Source of the DNA: Cycas panzhihuaensis
Lineage: Eukaryota; Cycadophyta
Length of the DNA: 64,000 nucleotides
NCBI GenBank assembly: GCA_023213395.1
Contig: CM041465.1
Coordinates: 74,283,741-74,347,740 of the forward strand
Direction of reading: 5' to 3'
The position numbers and the translations under genes were made by a program. Positions 22,931-34,761 of the stretch are shown in pieces (within the stretch, counting starts at the first letter, position 1; each line of letters begins with the position of its first letter). The notes beneath the pieces were generated by a model. It was not told where the DNA came from. It was given only the letters and a program-made list of their open reading frames with translations, and did not search any database.

Positions 22931-25900
22931 TGGGGTAAGTGAGAGAATCACCCACAAAGGACATCCGTGCGTCGAAACACAAGTTCAAGACCCACAAATG
23001 GCACACAAACTTCCTTTAAGGTAGCTATGCCTCGATTGGGGATGATAAGGAGATGAGAGATATCCTCGGTTCTTGAGTAACTTTGAAAAATAGGCCCTCC
23101 ACCCTTATATGGCCAAAGGAGGAAGGAGAGGACAAGCGATGGAATGGCTCCTCATGTGAAAAGGGGATAGGGGAAGTGGTTCTAGGTAGGAAATAAGGGC
23201 AGTATGCACTCATGAAAGATTGGGAAGGTAATTAGTCCTACGGGTGTAAAACTAACCTAAAGATCACATTAGGGTGGCCTAGCTACGATAAATGAAACAA
23301 CTACCAAAGGAAAAGAGAAGCCTTGAAAGGGAGATGGCCTTAAGGTGCTACACTTAAGGTAGTCTTAGGAGTATGATTTGATGGTAGAGATGTTTTAATA
23401 CTTTTTCATGTGGGTTATCGTATAAGGTGTGTAATGATGAGGCTGTGTATGCGACAATGTGTTCTTGTAAGAAAGTTCTTTCAAACAAAGGAAAATAATA
23501 GCATAAGAAAGTTCTTTTAAATAAAGGAAAATAATAGCATAAATAAAACCACTCACTCACTCACGCATGTATATCCTTGCTCTCATTAACTTTCAAATAT
23601 GGAAAAAGAGAAGAATTAATAAGGTAGCTATGTGCGATACAGGATGTATACAAAGAATGTAAGTTCAATAACCCATACAACAAGTAGCCATGTAATAAAT
23701 ATGATCCTTATCCTATGCACTTTGTCAAACAAGAAAGAAAGCTAAGTGCAAATGATATATGCAAATTCCCTTTCTTTTCTTTCCCTTTCAGTGATATATG
23801 GGGGCGAAGGAAGGAAAGCAAAAGAAGAGGACTAAAGGGAAGTGAGGGATGTACCTAGAGACTAGGCAGATGAAGGAGTACTACCCCTTATCGTATTCAC
23901 TTTCCTCGTGCTACTCACAACTACAAATGATGTGATGGAGTGGTGCCGGTGAAGGTGGATAGGGCCTTCCTTACCTTTCCTAAATCAAAAGGAAAAAATG
24001 AAAAAGAAAAGGAAAGAGTCATAACAAAAAGGACTCAAAAGAACTAGCGATCGGAAAGGTAGGAACGTATCTGGATCAAAATGCCTTTTCCCTTCTCTGC
24101 ATATAGCAAGGAGAGAACCTACAACCAAGCAACATTTTCCCTTTCCATAGGGTACTAAGAACAAAAATGATATATGTGCAATATATAGAATAATATGATG
24201 CAAACTATCTAAGTCAAAGAAACATTTGCAACACAAGATCACTCTTAGTTCATTTTTATGCTAACTTGCAAACGATATGGACAAAAGGGAGTTTAAGAGG
24301 AGAAAGAGGACAAATATCCTTAGAATGGATAACCCTCTAGATCTATAGTACTCCACGCTATCCAAGAACCAAGGTTATTAAGAGAAAGACCTCGGGAAGC
24401 AAGCAACAAGTTATGGGCAAAGTTATGTTTGACGTCAATGTTGCAAAAGTCGTAAAGAACAACTTTTGCAACCTTAACCAATCCTAACACTAAGAAATCA
24501 GTGGGGTTTAATATGGGGCTAAAATCCTACTTGTGTAGGGTCTAAAAAGTTGAGAGCAAGTGCAACAATAGGCTACATGTGCTATTGCCAGTGATGACCT
24601 CTTTTCCAATAGCTCTCTAGAAATCCAAGGGAAGAATGGAGAAGGAAGATGTAGGGAGAGAAGGGGGATGCCCTTGAGGAGGAGGCCCGTTGGGTACATA
24701 ACCATACCTTTGCTCCTTTTACTCTCTATGAAAGCCTCTTCCTTACTGCCTCCTTAGAGAAACTAAGGAAGAGTTAGAAGGAAACAGGAAGCAAGCGAGG
24801 AAGGGAGGGTTTGCCTCCAGTTATAACAAGAAAATCAAAGAGAAAAGTATTGATAAGGCATGAAAAATAACTTTTTCAATGTTTTAAAGAAAGGAGAAGC
24901 AAAATAAAGCTTAGAAGTACCTCCTGGGGGTAGATTAGGGGTAGATCTACCTAAAGAATGAGAGAAAGAGGCCAACCTAATGGGGTTTATAGCCGAAATC
25001 CCAAAGGACCAGCAAACTAGGAGAACTTTGGAGTGAGGTGAAAGATCTGCACTTGATGAAGTACTTGGGGCATGTCCTTCCCTTTGCTGGCCATGGGGTA
25101 GGCACCTTTCTGATGGATCTAGAGTCACCGGGTTGGTTGAGAAGTTTATATGGCAGATTTACCTTATTATAGGTCATTTCTGAAGAGAGTGTTATAAAAA
25201 ACTTGAGTGAGAGGGCCAAGAAGAGATGAAAATGAGGTTCTTTTTAGGTTTTTAAACCCAACCCTATCTCAATGGAGTGATCAGGGTTTAAATTGGGCTA
25301 GGAATACGTCTTTTCCATGTGGCAATTTTGTAATAAATGTGAAATTAGCCACAATAGATTTTAAAAAATAAAATATGACAATCACCCCACGGTAAACTTC
25401 ATGGTACTGTGAAGTTTACAGTGGTACCATAATCTTTATCATGGTGTGGTAGCAACATAAGAAAAAGGAAGCTTGGGAGCTCAGAAAAAGGGGGTACTTC
25501 AAGCCTAAGGGTATGACACTCTATCTAGGTGGCAGGAGATAGTCATGGGACCTAAGAAACCTATGATAGGTGAAATATCAAAGGCAAGAAGCTCCCAAAT
25601 AGTTAATAAGTAAAAAGACACCATCCATGCCTAGGTGAGGTGCTAGGGGTCGAGGTGTGTCAATGGACAATGTGATTAGACTACGAGAGCTAATTGGTAC
25701 TTGGGGACAATGCGGAGATGTGGAGGAGGATTGTGGAGCACCATGGGATGTATATCCCTAGATCGTCATAAGCTGAAGTGGTGTAATGCAACATGATCAA
25801 GCAACGGATGCATAATAATCACTCAATAAACCAAATAGTCATGTAATGTGAATGGAATACTTCAATCTACCTCTAGTAGAACTGATGAAGGTGAGGGACA

Positions 25901-26035
25901 GAAGCATACTTGCACTTACCTGAGTTGACCCATCCACACCCATTCCTGATAGCTTGGAAATGGTATCCTTTAAAAGTTGTTATGCCCACTTAGGAGGTGG
26001 CTGAAAGCTGGTGGCTTCCACCTAAAGATCATCAA
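22931..26035 (-). mobile_element. Gypsy LTR (copy C) inserted in copia 1 RT region
   Basis: About 3.1 kb of non-coding sequence splits the copia 1 integrase-RT linker. It begins with TGGGGTAAGTGAGAG at 22,931 and aligns in blocks with the LTRs of copies A and B. No gag or pol lies inside, so it looks like a solo LTR left by recombination. The right end is placed at about 26,035, where copia linker sequence resumes; an exact target duplication was not found. It is younger than copia 1 by nesting. Confidence 0.65.
25387..25424. repeat. Inverted repeat in gypsy LTR copy C
   Basis: CCACgGTAAACTTCA and TGAAGTTTACaGTGG form 15-base arms with one mismatch around an 8-base loop. Related AGTTTACCGC-type blocks occur at 4,591-4,660 and 7,215-7,245. 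Confidence 0.8.
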
Positions 26036-27208
26036 CTAAAATGGGAGATAAATTTATACTTGATTGAGTGGGTAAAAAGAAAGATGTTAGAACTGATGAT
26101 GGACTAAGAGTGTAAGAGTAAGTTGGTATAAGTGCCTCCTAAGTTTGTCTAATGGTCACTTGTGTCGCACCAACTTCATCTTCTACTACAATTGGATGTG
26201 AGAAGGAGTCAATTCCCATGGTTCTTCTACAAAGATTACATCCTATGTCATGTAAGCTTGGTTACCAACTATGTTAAAGACTTTATAGGCTTTGCAACTA
26301 GGTACATAGCTAAGGAAGATGCACTTAAGACTCTTGTCATAAAGTTTCTTTCTGTTATCCTTTGGGACATATTTGTATGCTATGCATCCAAAGATCCTTA
26401 AGTGAGCTACAGATGGTTTCTGACCTGACCAAGCTTCTTCAAGAGTAATGTTCCTAACCATAACTATGGGACTTATGTTGGTTAGGTAAGCGGTCATGGA
26501 AATGGCATTAACCCAAAATATAGTGGCAAGGTTGGCCACACTAAGCATGGATTTTCCTTTATTGATCAAAGTTTGATTCATCCTTTTAGCTACACCATTC
26601 TGCTAAGGTGTGTGAGGAGCAAAAAATTGACATTGGATGCCATGTTCTTTGCAAAAGTTATTGAATTGATTTAAAATGTACTCACCACCATTGTCAAATC
26701 TAAGGATCTTGATTCTCATCCCACTTTTATTTTTAGCAGCAACTTTGAACTCTTTGAATCTATCTAAGGCTTGATATTTGTTTCTTAAGAAGTAGACCCA
26801 TACTTTCCTTAAGAAGTCATCTATGAAGGTAATGAAATACCAACTACCATTAAGAGATTTGGTGGACATAGGACCACAAATATCAAAATGTACCGACTCT
26901 AATGGTTGTGAATCTCTCTAAGCATTCTTGAAAGGGAATTTTTCTGTTTGCTGCTTTCCCTTTAGGCATGCCTCACATATGTTCCAATATCTCTTGATTT
27001 TTGGTAGGTCATATATGATTTTGAGCCTAGACATGAGATTTAAGCTTTGCATATTTAAATGACCTAAGCATTGATGCCATAGGTGGTCTTTAGATCTATT
27101 TGTGATTACTTCATCCTTTGAGTAGGAGCATTCTCCTAGTTCTTGTGTACAAGGGGACTCTTCCTCAATTACATCCTTCTCCTTATCACATTGAGTTGTG
27201 TTGGCCAT
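26036..27208 (-). pseudogene. Copia integrase (copia 1)
   Basis: The N-terminal zinc-binding region reads LWHQCLGHLNMQSL then CEACLKGKQ (27,090-26,940). Core: SWYFITFIDDFLRKVWVYF (26,840-26,785) and KILRFDNGGEYI (26,705-26,670, second Asp kept). The segment with the third acid reads QNGVAKRMNQT, Lys in place of Glu, preceded by a stop. C-terminal parts at 26,581-26,243 are open for 112 codons (AHLRIFGCIAYKYVP). The linker then runs to the gypsy insert. Confidence 0.88.
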
Positions 27209-27640
27209 TAAGCAGGATTCATGTTAAGGAGTAGTGGCAAGAGGGACTCCATCTAGCCTATATAAACTACCATCTTCATGTCTTGTGGCCACAAGTTTGC
27301 CTGTAACATGGTCTGTAATTTTGTAAATGTCTTGGCTAAAGAGGACATCTAAGTTCTACTTATCTATTTGAATAATAGAAAGTAGGTTCATCTTTATACT
27401 AGGTACAAGGAACACATTACTGATGTGGTGTCTAATATTAGAGTCCTTCAATGTAATTGGTGCCTTACCAATTTTGGCCACATTGTAAGTCATGTTATCC
27501 CTAAATATGACCATTTGAGTGTTGATTGGTTGGGTCTCTTCCAACATTTTTCAGAACCTATCATATGTCTTATTGCACCAGAATCAAGAAGCCATGTGGT
27601 CTCATCAAGCTAAGAGGACAATTCTATAAAAAATAGGTTA
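27209..27640 (-). pseudogene. Copia protease (copia 1)
   Basis: WLLDSGAIRHMIGSEKCW (27,597-27,545) is the copia protease active site with DSG intact. The stretch 27,547-27,356 continues with ITLKDSNIRHHISNVFLVP and MNLLSI, the usual protease C-terminal region. Lies between gag and integrase as expected. Confidence 0.85.
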
Positions 27641-27659
27641 TGGGAGGAGGAATCTTGGC

Positions 27660-28485
27660 CATCTTCTATATTACCACCTTATTATTGATTATATTGTTGG
27701 TTCCTTTGATTCCTATTTAAGAATTGTTGCCTATTTTGAGGTTTTTGACCTTGTGTGGGCCTTGGATTCCAATTCTGTTGATAGAATTAGCCTTGAAGTT
27801 GATATGATACCTCCTCTTATGGGTGGAAAGGGCCTCCTTGTTGTTAAAATAGACCACCATATTGATAATAAGGGCCTCCTTATTGTGGAAAGGGGGCTCC
27901 TTGAGGAGGACATGGTCCTCCTTATTGATAAGAAGCTCCTTATCTTTGTTGATTATAACTAAGGCCTCCTTAATGGTATGAAGGTGCTCCTTGTTGATAA
28001 TTGGGAGGTGGGTGTTGATAGACTAGCCCATATGCTTAGCTCCTTTGGTTTTTCAAGAGTTATAAATTAGCTTATTTTCTCTTGTATTCAACAGCCAGGT
28101 ATCCAGATTTTCCACAGTAGAAACATGCTACATTTTATTTACCCTTCTAATTCTTTTAAGACTTTCCCTATAGTTGATGCTGTAATTGTTGAAGCTTCTG
28201 ATTTAGATAGGAGGAGGAGGAGGTGCCAATAAGATGTTGCTGAGTTGGCTGATGATATAACTCTTGTGATATAGAGAGAGAGTCTAAGAGTTTATCTAGG
28301 TCTTGTTGCTGACTAAGCTATTGGGCTGCTCTATTAATAGTCATACCCTTTTATGAGCTTTAGGCTATAAAGGTAGGAGCTGAGTCACACGTTGATGTCA
28401 TCCCTAATCGATTGAGAATATTTTCCTCTCGAAGTAAAAGCCCCTCAAAGGTTATGAAGTCCATCTTAGAGTAGTTGCCATGTAA
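27660..28485 (-). pseudogene. Copia gag C-terminus: zinc knuckle and Gly/Gln/Pro repeats (copia 1)
   Basis: At 28,125-28,090 the frame reads CFYCGKSGYLAVEYKR, a CCHC knuckle in which His and the last Cys are both Tyr, so it could not bind zinc normally. Between 28,020 and 27,790 lie degenerate repeats of the type GGPxxxQ / QQGxPxY (about ten), a low-complexity RNA-binding-like tail between knuckle and protease. Many stops. Confidence 0.65.
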
Positions 28486-29016
28486 CTAAGAGACAAAGGA
28501 GTTGTATTCAATAGGTAAAATATTTATAATACTTGAGATTAGATCATGGTCAGAAGGTGGTTCACTAAGGATAATCAATCGGTTTCTAATAGTTTTAACT
28601 TTGGTCAAGTGATTTATAATCTTTTTAGAAAAAGGCATAGCAAATAGGCAAGCCTTAAGGGTAAGAGACCTAGATTCATCCTTCCTCTCGTAGAGTAAAC
28701 AAAGTATGGTCCAAGCTTCATTTGAGCATTGTGTTGTTTCAATGTCTTGATCCACTTGGTCTTCAAACTCCAAATGGAGGAAGGATAATGCTATGTTATC
28801 CTTAGCTTTAAAGTTGGCTAAGGCTACAGGATCAGGTGGAATAGTTTTAGTGGGATCATTTAGATCTTGAGTGGGCTTAGGCATGTGTATGTCCCCATTG
28901 ACATAGGCCCAATATTTATTCATAATAAGAAAGTTTTTGACTTGTTTTTTCCAAGGTATAAAGTTATTAATACCGTTGAGTTTGATGTTATTAGAAAGAA
29001 GCATTTGTAATGCCAT
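28486..29016 (-). CDS. Copia gag N-terminal domain (copia 1)
   Basis: Open for 176 codons from the ATG at 29,016. It has the copia gag pattern: KLNGINNFIPWKKQVKNFL near the start (binding-core tryptophan), KYWAYVNGDI, NEAWTILCLLYER in the middle, and LPIEYNSFVS at the end. It is the best-kept coding stretch of copia 1 and runs on past a stop at 28,486 into gag C-terminal sequence. The start follows a T-rich/A-rich run, with no upstream ATG in frame. Confidence 0.8.
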   Translation of the reverse strand: MALQMLLSNNIKLNGINNFIPWKKQVKNFLIMNKYWAYVNGDIHMPKPTQDLNDPTKTIPPDPVALANFKAKDNIALSFLHLEFEDQVDQDIETTQCSNEAWTILCLLYERKDESRSLTLKACLFAMPFSKKIINHLTKVKTIRNRLIILSEPPSDHDLISSIINILPIEYNSFVS

Positions 29017-30221
29017 GTTTGAAAGTTTTTTTTTTCTTTTTTTTTTTATGTTTGATATTTTTAAATTTTTGTGTGATGAGGTACTAATCTACTTAAGTGG
29101 CTTCTAATCTAGGATTCTAAGGTAAAGGGTCTCTAGGAAAGCTCTTGATTGCTATCATATTTAATGATGCCTACCCACAAGTGGCAAACCAAGGACCCAA
29201 TATACCGGTACGTGAGGTCAAAGACTCGATATACCTCAGTATGTGGGTTTATAAGAAGGTCCTAAGACCCCCCTAATTTTTTTCCTCACCTGTGCTAGTC
29301 TTATGCCGAATGATAGATTTAGCGGTGAGAACTTACTAACCAAGGCACTCACCCCCTCTTGATCTAGCGTAGTCTCCAAACTCCAAAAGATAGGGTCTCC
29401 TCCTTAGCCTGCCATCGAATACACCTTATAACTAATGTCGTTCCTCATCCAATATGAGTAGGCCAAGGGTATGCATGTGGTGGTAACTTTAGAGGTCTTA
29501 ATCATTCCCCTTGCAAGGCTAGAAATGGTGGTTTAATTTGGGAGTTATCTTTTTAATGTGAAAATTTAATTTTTAAAGTGAGTTTCTTACATACAAGAGG
29601 TTCTTTTTAATGTAATAAATAAAATACAAAGAAATAAAGTAAATTAAAATGACAATGGTAGGTTTAGAGTGCTATTGATTGGCCAAGCTTTGAGAGTTAA
29701 CTTCTTCAATCTTTGAAGAGAAACACCTACACATAAAACATCACCAAGCACTTATTAGCCTTACAAATCAGAATTGAATAGCTAAAAATAATAAGCCACA
29801 AGTTAATCTAGAAAAATAATCTCAATATAACTAAAAAATACCTTCAAATATTAAAAAATAAGGCTCAAATTATAGAGCTCTGAATCATATTTCTGATGCT
29901 TTAGACGGTTTATAAATCAGATAAACGATTACAAAGATGTTGCAGAAATAGTGCAGGTACCTTTTTTGAGCTTTATGTGACCTGTGCATAATTATGGGTG
30001 ACTAAGTAAGAATGCAGAACCCTAACGGAGGATCAAATGGACTCAGAATGAGATAAATTTTTTTTAAAAATGGATCTAATGATGATAGATACCTAGTACA
30101 ATGTGTCTCCTGTATGCAACTTGATAGGATTGAAGTAGATAAGTAGGATCTTCACCTCACCATGGTAGCTTGCATGCAACACTGCTCTAATACTATGTTA
30201 AAAATATAAAAATGCAAGATT
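29017..30221 (-). other. 1.2-kb leader of copia 1
   Basis: Non-coding between primer-binding site and gag. Blocks at 29,085-29,530 align with 37,330-37,760 in the leader of copia 2, though the LTRs of the two elements differ. Confidence 0.7.
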
Positions 30222-30233
30222 GCTCTGATACCA
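30222..30233 (-). other. Primer-binding site of copia 1
   Basis: Minus strand reads TGGTATCAGAGC, the perfect complement expected for initiator tRNA-Met, directly next to the LTR end. A second imperfect copy (GTATTAGAGC) lies 38 bases further in. Confidence 0.95.
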
Positions 30234-30617
30234 TGAGAAAACACCAGGATTGAAATGCATGTTCCTTGATTCAAGTACAATAAGTAAAAGATTGACAAAT
30301 ATTTAATAAATCAAGAAAATAAGCAAGACGTATGATCATGCAATGGTACGGGTGAATTCACCACACCATAGGCTCTCTATCGGGTAGAGCTTCCACATTA
30401 ATTAAAATCCATTGTGTAGTATAAAGGTGCAGGGAAATATTTATAGCCATTCACCAAGATTACAAGGCGTTGGGATAGGCCAACTTAGTGGCACAAGAGG
30501 TGGACTTGACCTCACTATCCAATATGATCTAATTATATAAAAAGGTCCATTAATACATTATAATCATGAATTTACATAAATAAGAAGAAATAGAGGAGAT
30601 ATTACAGTGTCTGAACA
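30234..30617 (-). repeat. 5' LTR of copia 1
   Basis: 384 bases, plus-strand ends TGAGAAAACACC and GTCTGAACA, next to the primer-binding site. It is the longer of the pair; the 3' LTR has a small deletion near the same edge. Confidence 0.9.
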
Positions 30618-31368
30618 AATACAATTAACTAAGTATTAATGAAGTAGGGATAAGGATGGATGTAATTTATAGAAAAGGAAGTCTCTATTTAATTCATTCT
30701 TTCACATTGCATTTTAAAATGATTCAAGTGTGAAGTTAAAGAAGAGAAAAAGTCCAAGTACAAATGATTAAAAGCAACAAGCCAGGTATAATAAATTCTA
30801 GATATCTTTAGAGTTAATGCTATTTTGGTACAATAATTTTTACTAGATCAAAGCAATTATAATGGCCTAAGTAATTAAATGAATAACTTTAATAGTTGTG
30901 GATAGTGGTCATCTCAAAGTTAGCTTGAAAGTGATAATGCCAAATGAAGGGTTATTCTCACTTACTCTACCCAATATAATTGATATTCGTTTGCTTTTCT
31001 TCTCTTTTACCCTTGTTCTCTTCGTAGGCTAAGAATTTTAACCTTATAAGATAGACCAAAATAGAAATCTTGGTCCATAGGCAAAGACATAACCATAGTA
31101 TAATGTACTACATTTATAAGCTACATACTAATAGTGGAGTATGTTGCACCTCTTTTTCTAAGATTGATTATGTATAAACATGATGAGTTAGTCTACTTAC
31201 TCATCTTTTATATATGATTTCTTCTACAATCATTACATATTGTCTAAGTTCATTTAGTCTACTTGACTTACATGAGGCATATTTAATGATAATAGATACA
31301 CTTTATATGTTTCTAACTTGATTATGAGGAATGACACGTACAAACTTGATAAGTTAATATACCTATTA

Positions 31369-31369
<1 letters not shown>

Positions 31370-31439
<70 letters not shown>

Positions 31440-31452
31440 TGTGTGTGTGTGT
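31370..31452. repeat. (TG)n microsatellite
   Basis: 83 bases of alternating TG with one interruption near 31,433. Confidence 0.97.
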
Positions 31453-32235
31453 CATTCTTTGTAATTGTTATGCATTGTTTGAGTCTATGTAATCATCTAC
31501 TGAACATTAAGCATATTCAATGATAATTCATACTCTATGAAAATATATGAAATTATCCCTTTAATCTTGTAAGTATTGACTTAGAGGCCTAGTCTTATCT
31601 TTTTCTATTATCCATTTTATTTTCTTTGTCATTTCACTTTCATCCTATAATCTTATTACATATTGTTATACTGTTTTTCCATTCTTATAAGTTGTGTAGC
31701 ATTTCCAATTAGTGTAATAAGATACAAGTTTTAAATATCCTATTGTGCATAGTATTTTTTGATAGATATTATAAATATCAAATGCATCTATATTATCAAC
31801 TATAAATTATACAAAGGTCACACTTTAAAGTGAAGGTCTTTTACCCATTAATTACCCTATATTTTTAAATCTTATTATAAAAAATTTTACATACTTAGCC
31901 ACATTCTAATAATCTTGGAGAGCACAAAAACATAAGTCAACACTACTTGGATCCATGTTAAAGCAAAACTTGGTTATGGTATTATATTTTATAACTAGCA
32001 TAATCTCTTATTTACCTAATCAAAATTTAAATATAAACATGGCAAGGTATTTAAATGAATGGACAAGTCCATGCTAACTAATTATAACAATTTCATTTTA
32101 CACTCTAAACTTGACATATATGTTACTATTATCATTAATATTTTCCTTTCTAATCATGGTCCCATTAAGCGCATTTTATCCAATGGAGAAGAAAAGAGAG
32201 ATGAGTAGAGATCCAACTTTAAAGTCAATGTACCC

Positions 32236-32237
<2 letters not shown>

Positions 32238-32284
<47 letters not shown>
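32238..32284. repeat. (TG)n microsatellite
   Basis: 47 bases of perfect alternating TG. The open frame across it encodes only a Cys-Val run and is not real. Confidence 0.97.
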
Positions 32285-32286
<2 letters not shown>

Positions 32287-32613
32287 TCTTTAAGATTGAT
32301 TTTCTGGTGGGATAAAGTTAGTAGTTGAGCAACCTTATTCTTGAAAGGAGATGATACATAAGTTATATTCCTTAGAAGAAGATGGGATCATGATAGCTAT
32401 ATAGAACCATCTAAGTATAGGATATAATTAAAAGCTCATCCTTTTGATAAGTTGTTCTAGGACCATAGTATTAATGTTACAATTTAAAAGATGGGGAAAG
32501 CCAAAGATACTAAAATAAGAGTTATGGTTCATTAGATCAAAGAAAGTTATAGGTGCTCTAATTTAATTTTCAAAGACCTAAAAAATACTTAAGCAAGAGA
32601 ACTTCACAATGTT

Positions 32614-32618
32614 CTTCA
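32614..32618. other. Target site duplication, left, copia 2
   Basis: CTTCA directly before the LTR; the same five bases follow the right LTR at 39,664-39,668. Five bases is the standard copia duplication length. Confidence 0.85.
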
Positions 32619-32898
32619 TGAAGGTAATAATGGGAGTTAGAGGGAGCAGATCATATGGTAAAGAGAATTATTTCAAGAAAATTTTTGGCATAATAGAAGT
32701 GTTGAGGAACACTTAGGGTCTTATGACCCTTGTATAAATAGATGGGAGTTGGGCAAGAGCCTAATGTTTGCTATCATTTGGTATTTAAAAACATCATTTA
32801 AAAAAATCAATTCACATGGCTTAAGTCAGCTCCCCAAAGTCTAATGTCGATGTGTATGTTATGTGTGTCGTCAAATAATTAATGAACATTATCCATTA
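32619..32898 (-). repeat. 3' LTR of copia 2
   Basis: Starts TGAAGGTAAT on the plus strand, contains a CATGGCTTAAGTCAGC block shared with the right LTR, and ends next to a pyrimidine run (TTTCTCCCCCAT, 32,899-32,910) that is the polypurine tract on the minus strand. Confidence 0.88.
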
Positions 32899-32929
32899 TT
32901 TCTCCCCCATTATGTTCATTTAGGAAGAC

Positions 32930-34761
32930 ACCAAGCTTGTCTTTGAATTTGTGGAATTTAAGCTTTCTAAGTGCTTTAGTGAAAATATCTGCCACTTATT
33001 CTTCTATACTATAATAGGTTAACATAATCTCACCAACTCGAACTAATTCTCTAATGAAATGATATTGAGTTTTAATATGCTTGATTTTGTCATGAAATAC
33101 TAGATTCTAAGTCATTTATATGGTACTTTAGTTATCACACAATATTTATGTGGGACCATCCTATTTTACTTATGAATCTTGGAGTAGTCTTCTTAGCTAA
33201 ACTGTTTTATAAGCTCCTGCAACTACCATTTGTATTCTTCTTCTACAGTAGACAAGGATACCATGTTTTATTTTTTTGAGTTCCAAGCTATTACTTTTGA
33301 ACCTCAACTGAAGCTATAGCATGATGTAGATTTTTTATTATCTATATATCCTACCTAATCAGAATTTGTGTAACCAATTAATTTGAAATCTCTTGATAAC
33401 CTATAATGAAGTTCATAGCTAACTATTCCTTTTAAGTATCTAAGAATCCTTTTTGTTGCTTTCCAATGTGATACCTTAGGGTCATTCATGAATCTAGAAA
33501 TAACACTCATTGCATACATAATATATAACTGAGTCAAAGTTTAGTAAATCAAGCTACCAATTAGTTGCTTGTAGAGAGTAGGATCAACTAATACTGACTC
33601 TTCATACTTAGATAATTTTGTACCAACTTCAACTAGTGTAGTAAGTGCTTTATAATTACTCATGTTAAACTTTTATAATAAGTCCAAAGTGTACTTTCTT
33701 TAGAAAATAAATATCCCATTCTTATCTTGCCAAATTTCCAAGCCTATGAAGTAGTGCATGAGTCCCAAATCAATCATTTCAAATTTCTTATATATGTCTT
33801 CTTTAAATTTTTGAGACAAGTGATAAGGTCACCAACATACAACCCCGTAATGAGTATCAAACTTCCTTCTATCTTGATGTATAGATTAGGATCATATTGA
33901 CTCCTATGGAATCCTTTATCTCTAAATTATTTATCAATCATATAATACCAAGCTCTAGGTACTTATTTAAGATTATATAAGGCCTTTTTTCAGTTTGTAG
34001 ACCTTGTGTTCATCCCCATTTACCTCAAAACCTTTGGGTTGTTAGACATAAATCTCCTCTTTTATGTACTTATTTAAGAAGGATCTTTTAATATCTATTT
34101 GTTAAATAATCAAATCCTCTTATGCAGCTAAACCTATTATCAAATGAATTGTCTCCATTCTAGCAACTAGTGTAAATGTCTCATTATAGTTAATACTTTC
34201 AATTTGTGCATACCCTTTGGAAAATAATCTTGCCTTATATTTGTTAATTATTCTATATGATCTAAATTTTGTCTTATAAACATATTTTATTTCAATTATA
34301 ATTTTGTTTGGTGGTAAGTCAACCAATTCCCAAGTATCATTTTTAACTAAGGCATTATATTCTTCTTTCATTGTATCTTTCCATTCATCTTTTGCATTAT
34401 ACTCTTCAAAAGTATAAGGCTTATTTAATTCTATTACTTGGCTCATCAAGGTAGAGTTAATTATGTGAGAGTGATTGGACCTTCTCTTAAAGTTGTTGTC
34501 TAATATATTTAAAGGATCATAACCTCTTTGAACTAATTTTAGAACCCTTTGATTGAATGTAGAGGGTCCTACTTTATTTAGGCTTACTTCATTTAGACTT
34601 GGTATACTTGTGGATTTAGGATTTGAATATATTTCTACCATGATATTCTTTCCTTTAGCATTTTTAAGTTCTTCTTGATAACATTCATCTTTATTGAAGA
34701 TGATATCCTTGCTTATAATTATATTCTTTTCTTTTAGATTACATTGGCAAATGCTAGGCAT
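32930..34761 (-). pseudogene. Copia RT and RNase H (copia 2)
   Basis: 34,761-34,120 is open for 213 codons: the integrase-RT linker, then YNALVKNDTWELVDLPPNK, YKTKFRSYRIINKYKARL and NYNETFTLVARMETI. The YxDD box near 33,825 reads LYVGDL, so one catalytic Asp is Gly. 33,537-33,355 holds [19 protein letters not shown], the RT/RNase H connection. The RNase H portion (33,350-32,930) is heavily decayed. Clearly non-functional. Confidence 0.88.

Larger units (their letters stand above)
20862..30617 (-). mobile_element. Ty1/copia element (copia 1), complete ends, nested insert
   Basis: Bounded by direct LTRs at 20,862-21,213 and 30,234-30,617 (about 89% identical by eye over the aligned part). Polypurine tract, RNase H, RT, [gypsy LTR insert], integrase, protease, gag, leader and primer-binding site are all in order for a minus-strand copia. 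Flanking 5-mers (CACAC, AATAC) are not identical, so the target duplication has decayed. Without the insert it is about 6.65 kb, long for copia, because of a 1.2-kb leader. Coding parts have many stops: not autonomous. Confidence 0.9.
30618..32613. other. AT-rich unassigned DNA with two (TG)n runs
   Basis: No coding signal. A roughly 75-base segment (GCATATTTAATGATAATAGATAC near 31,280) recurs diverged near 31,508 on the other side of the first (TG)n run. This spacer separates copia 1 and copia 2 and may be the older host or repeat DNA into which both inserted. Confidence 0.5.
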
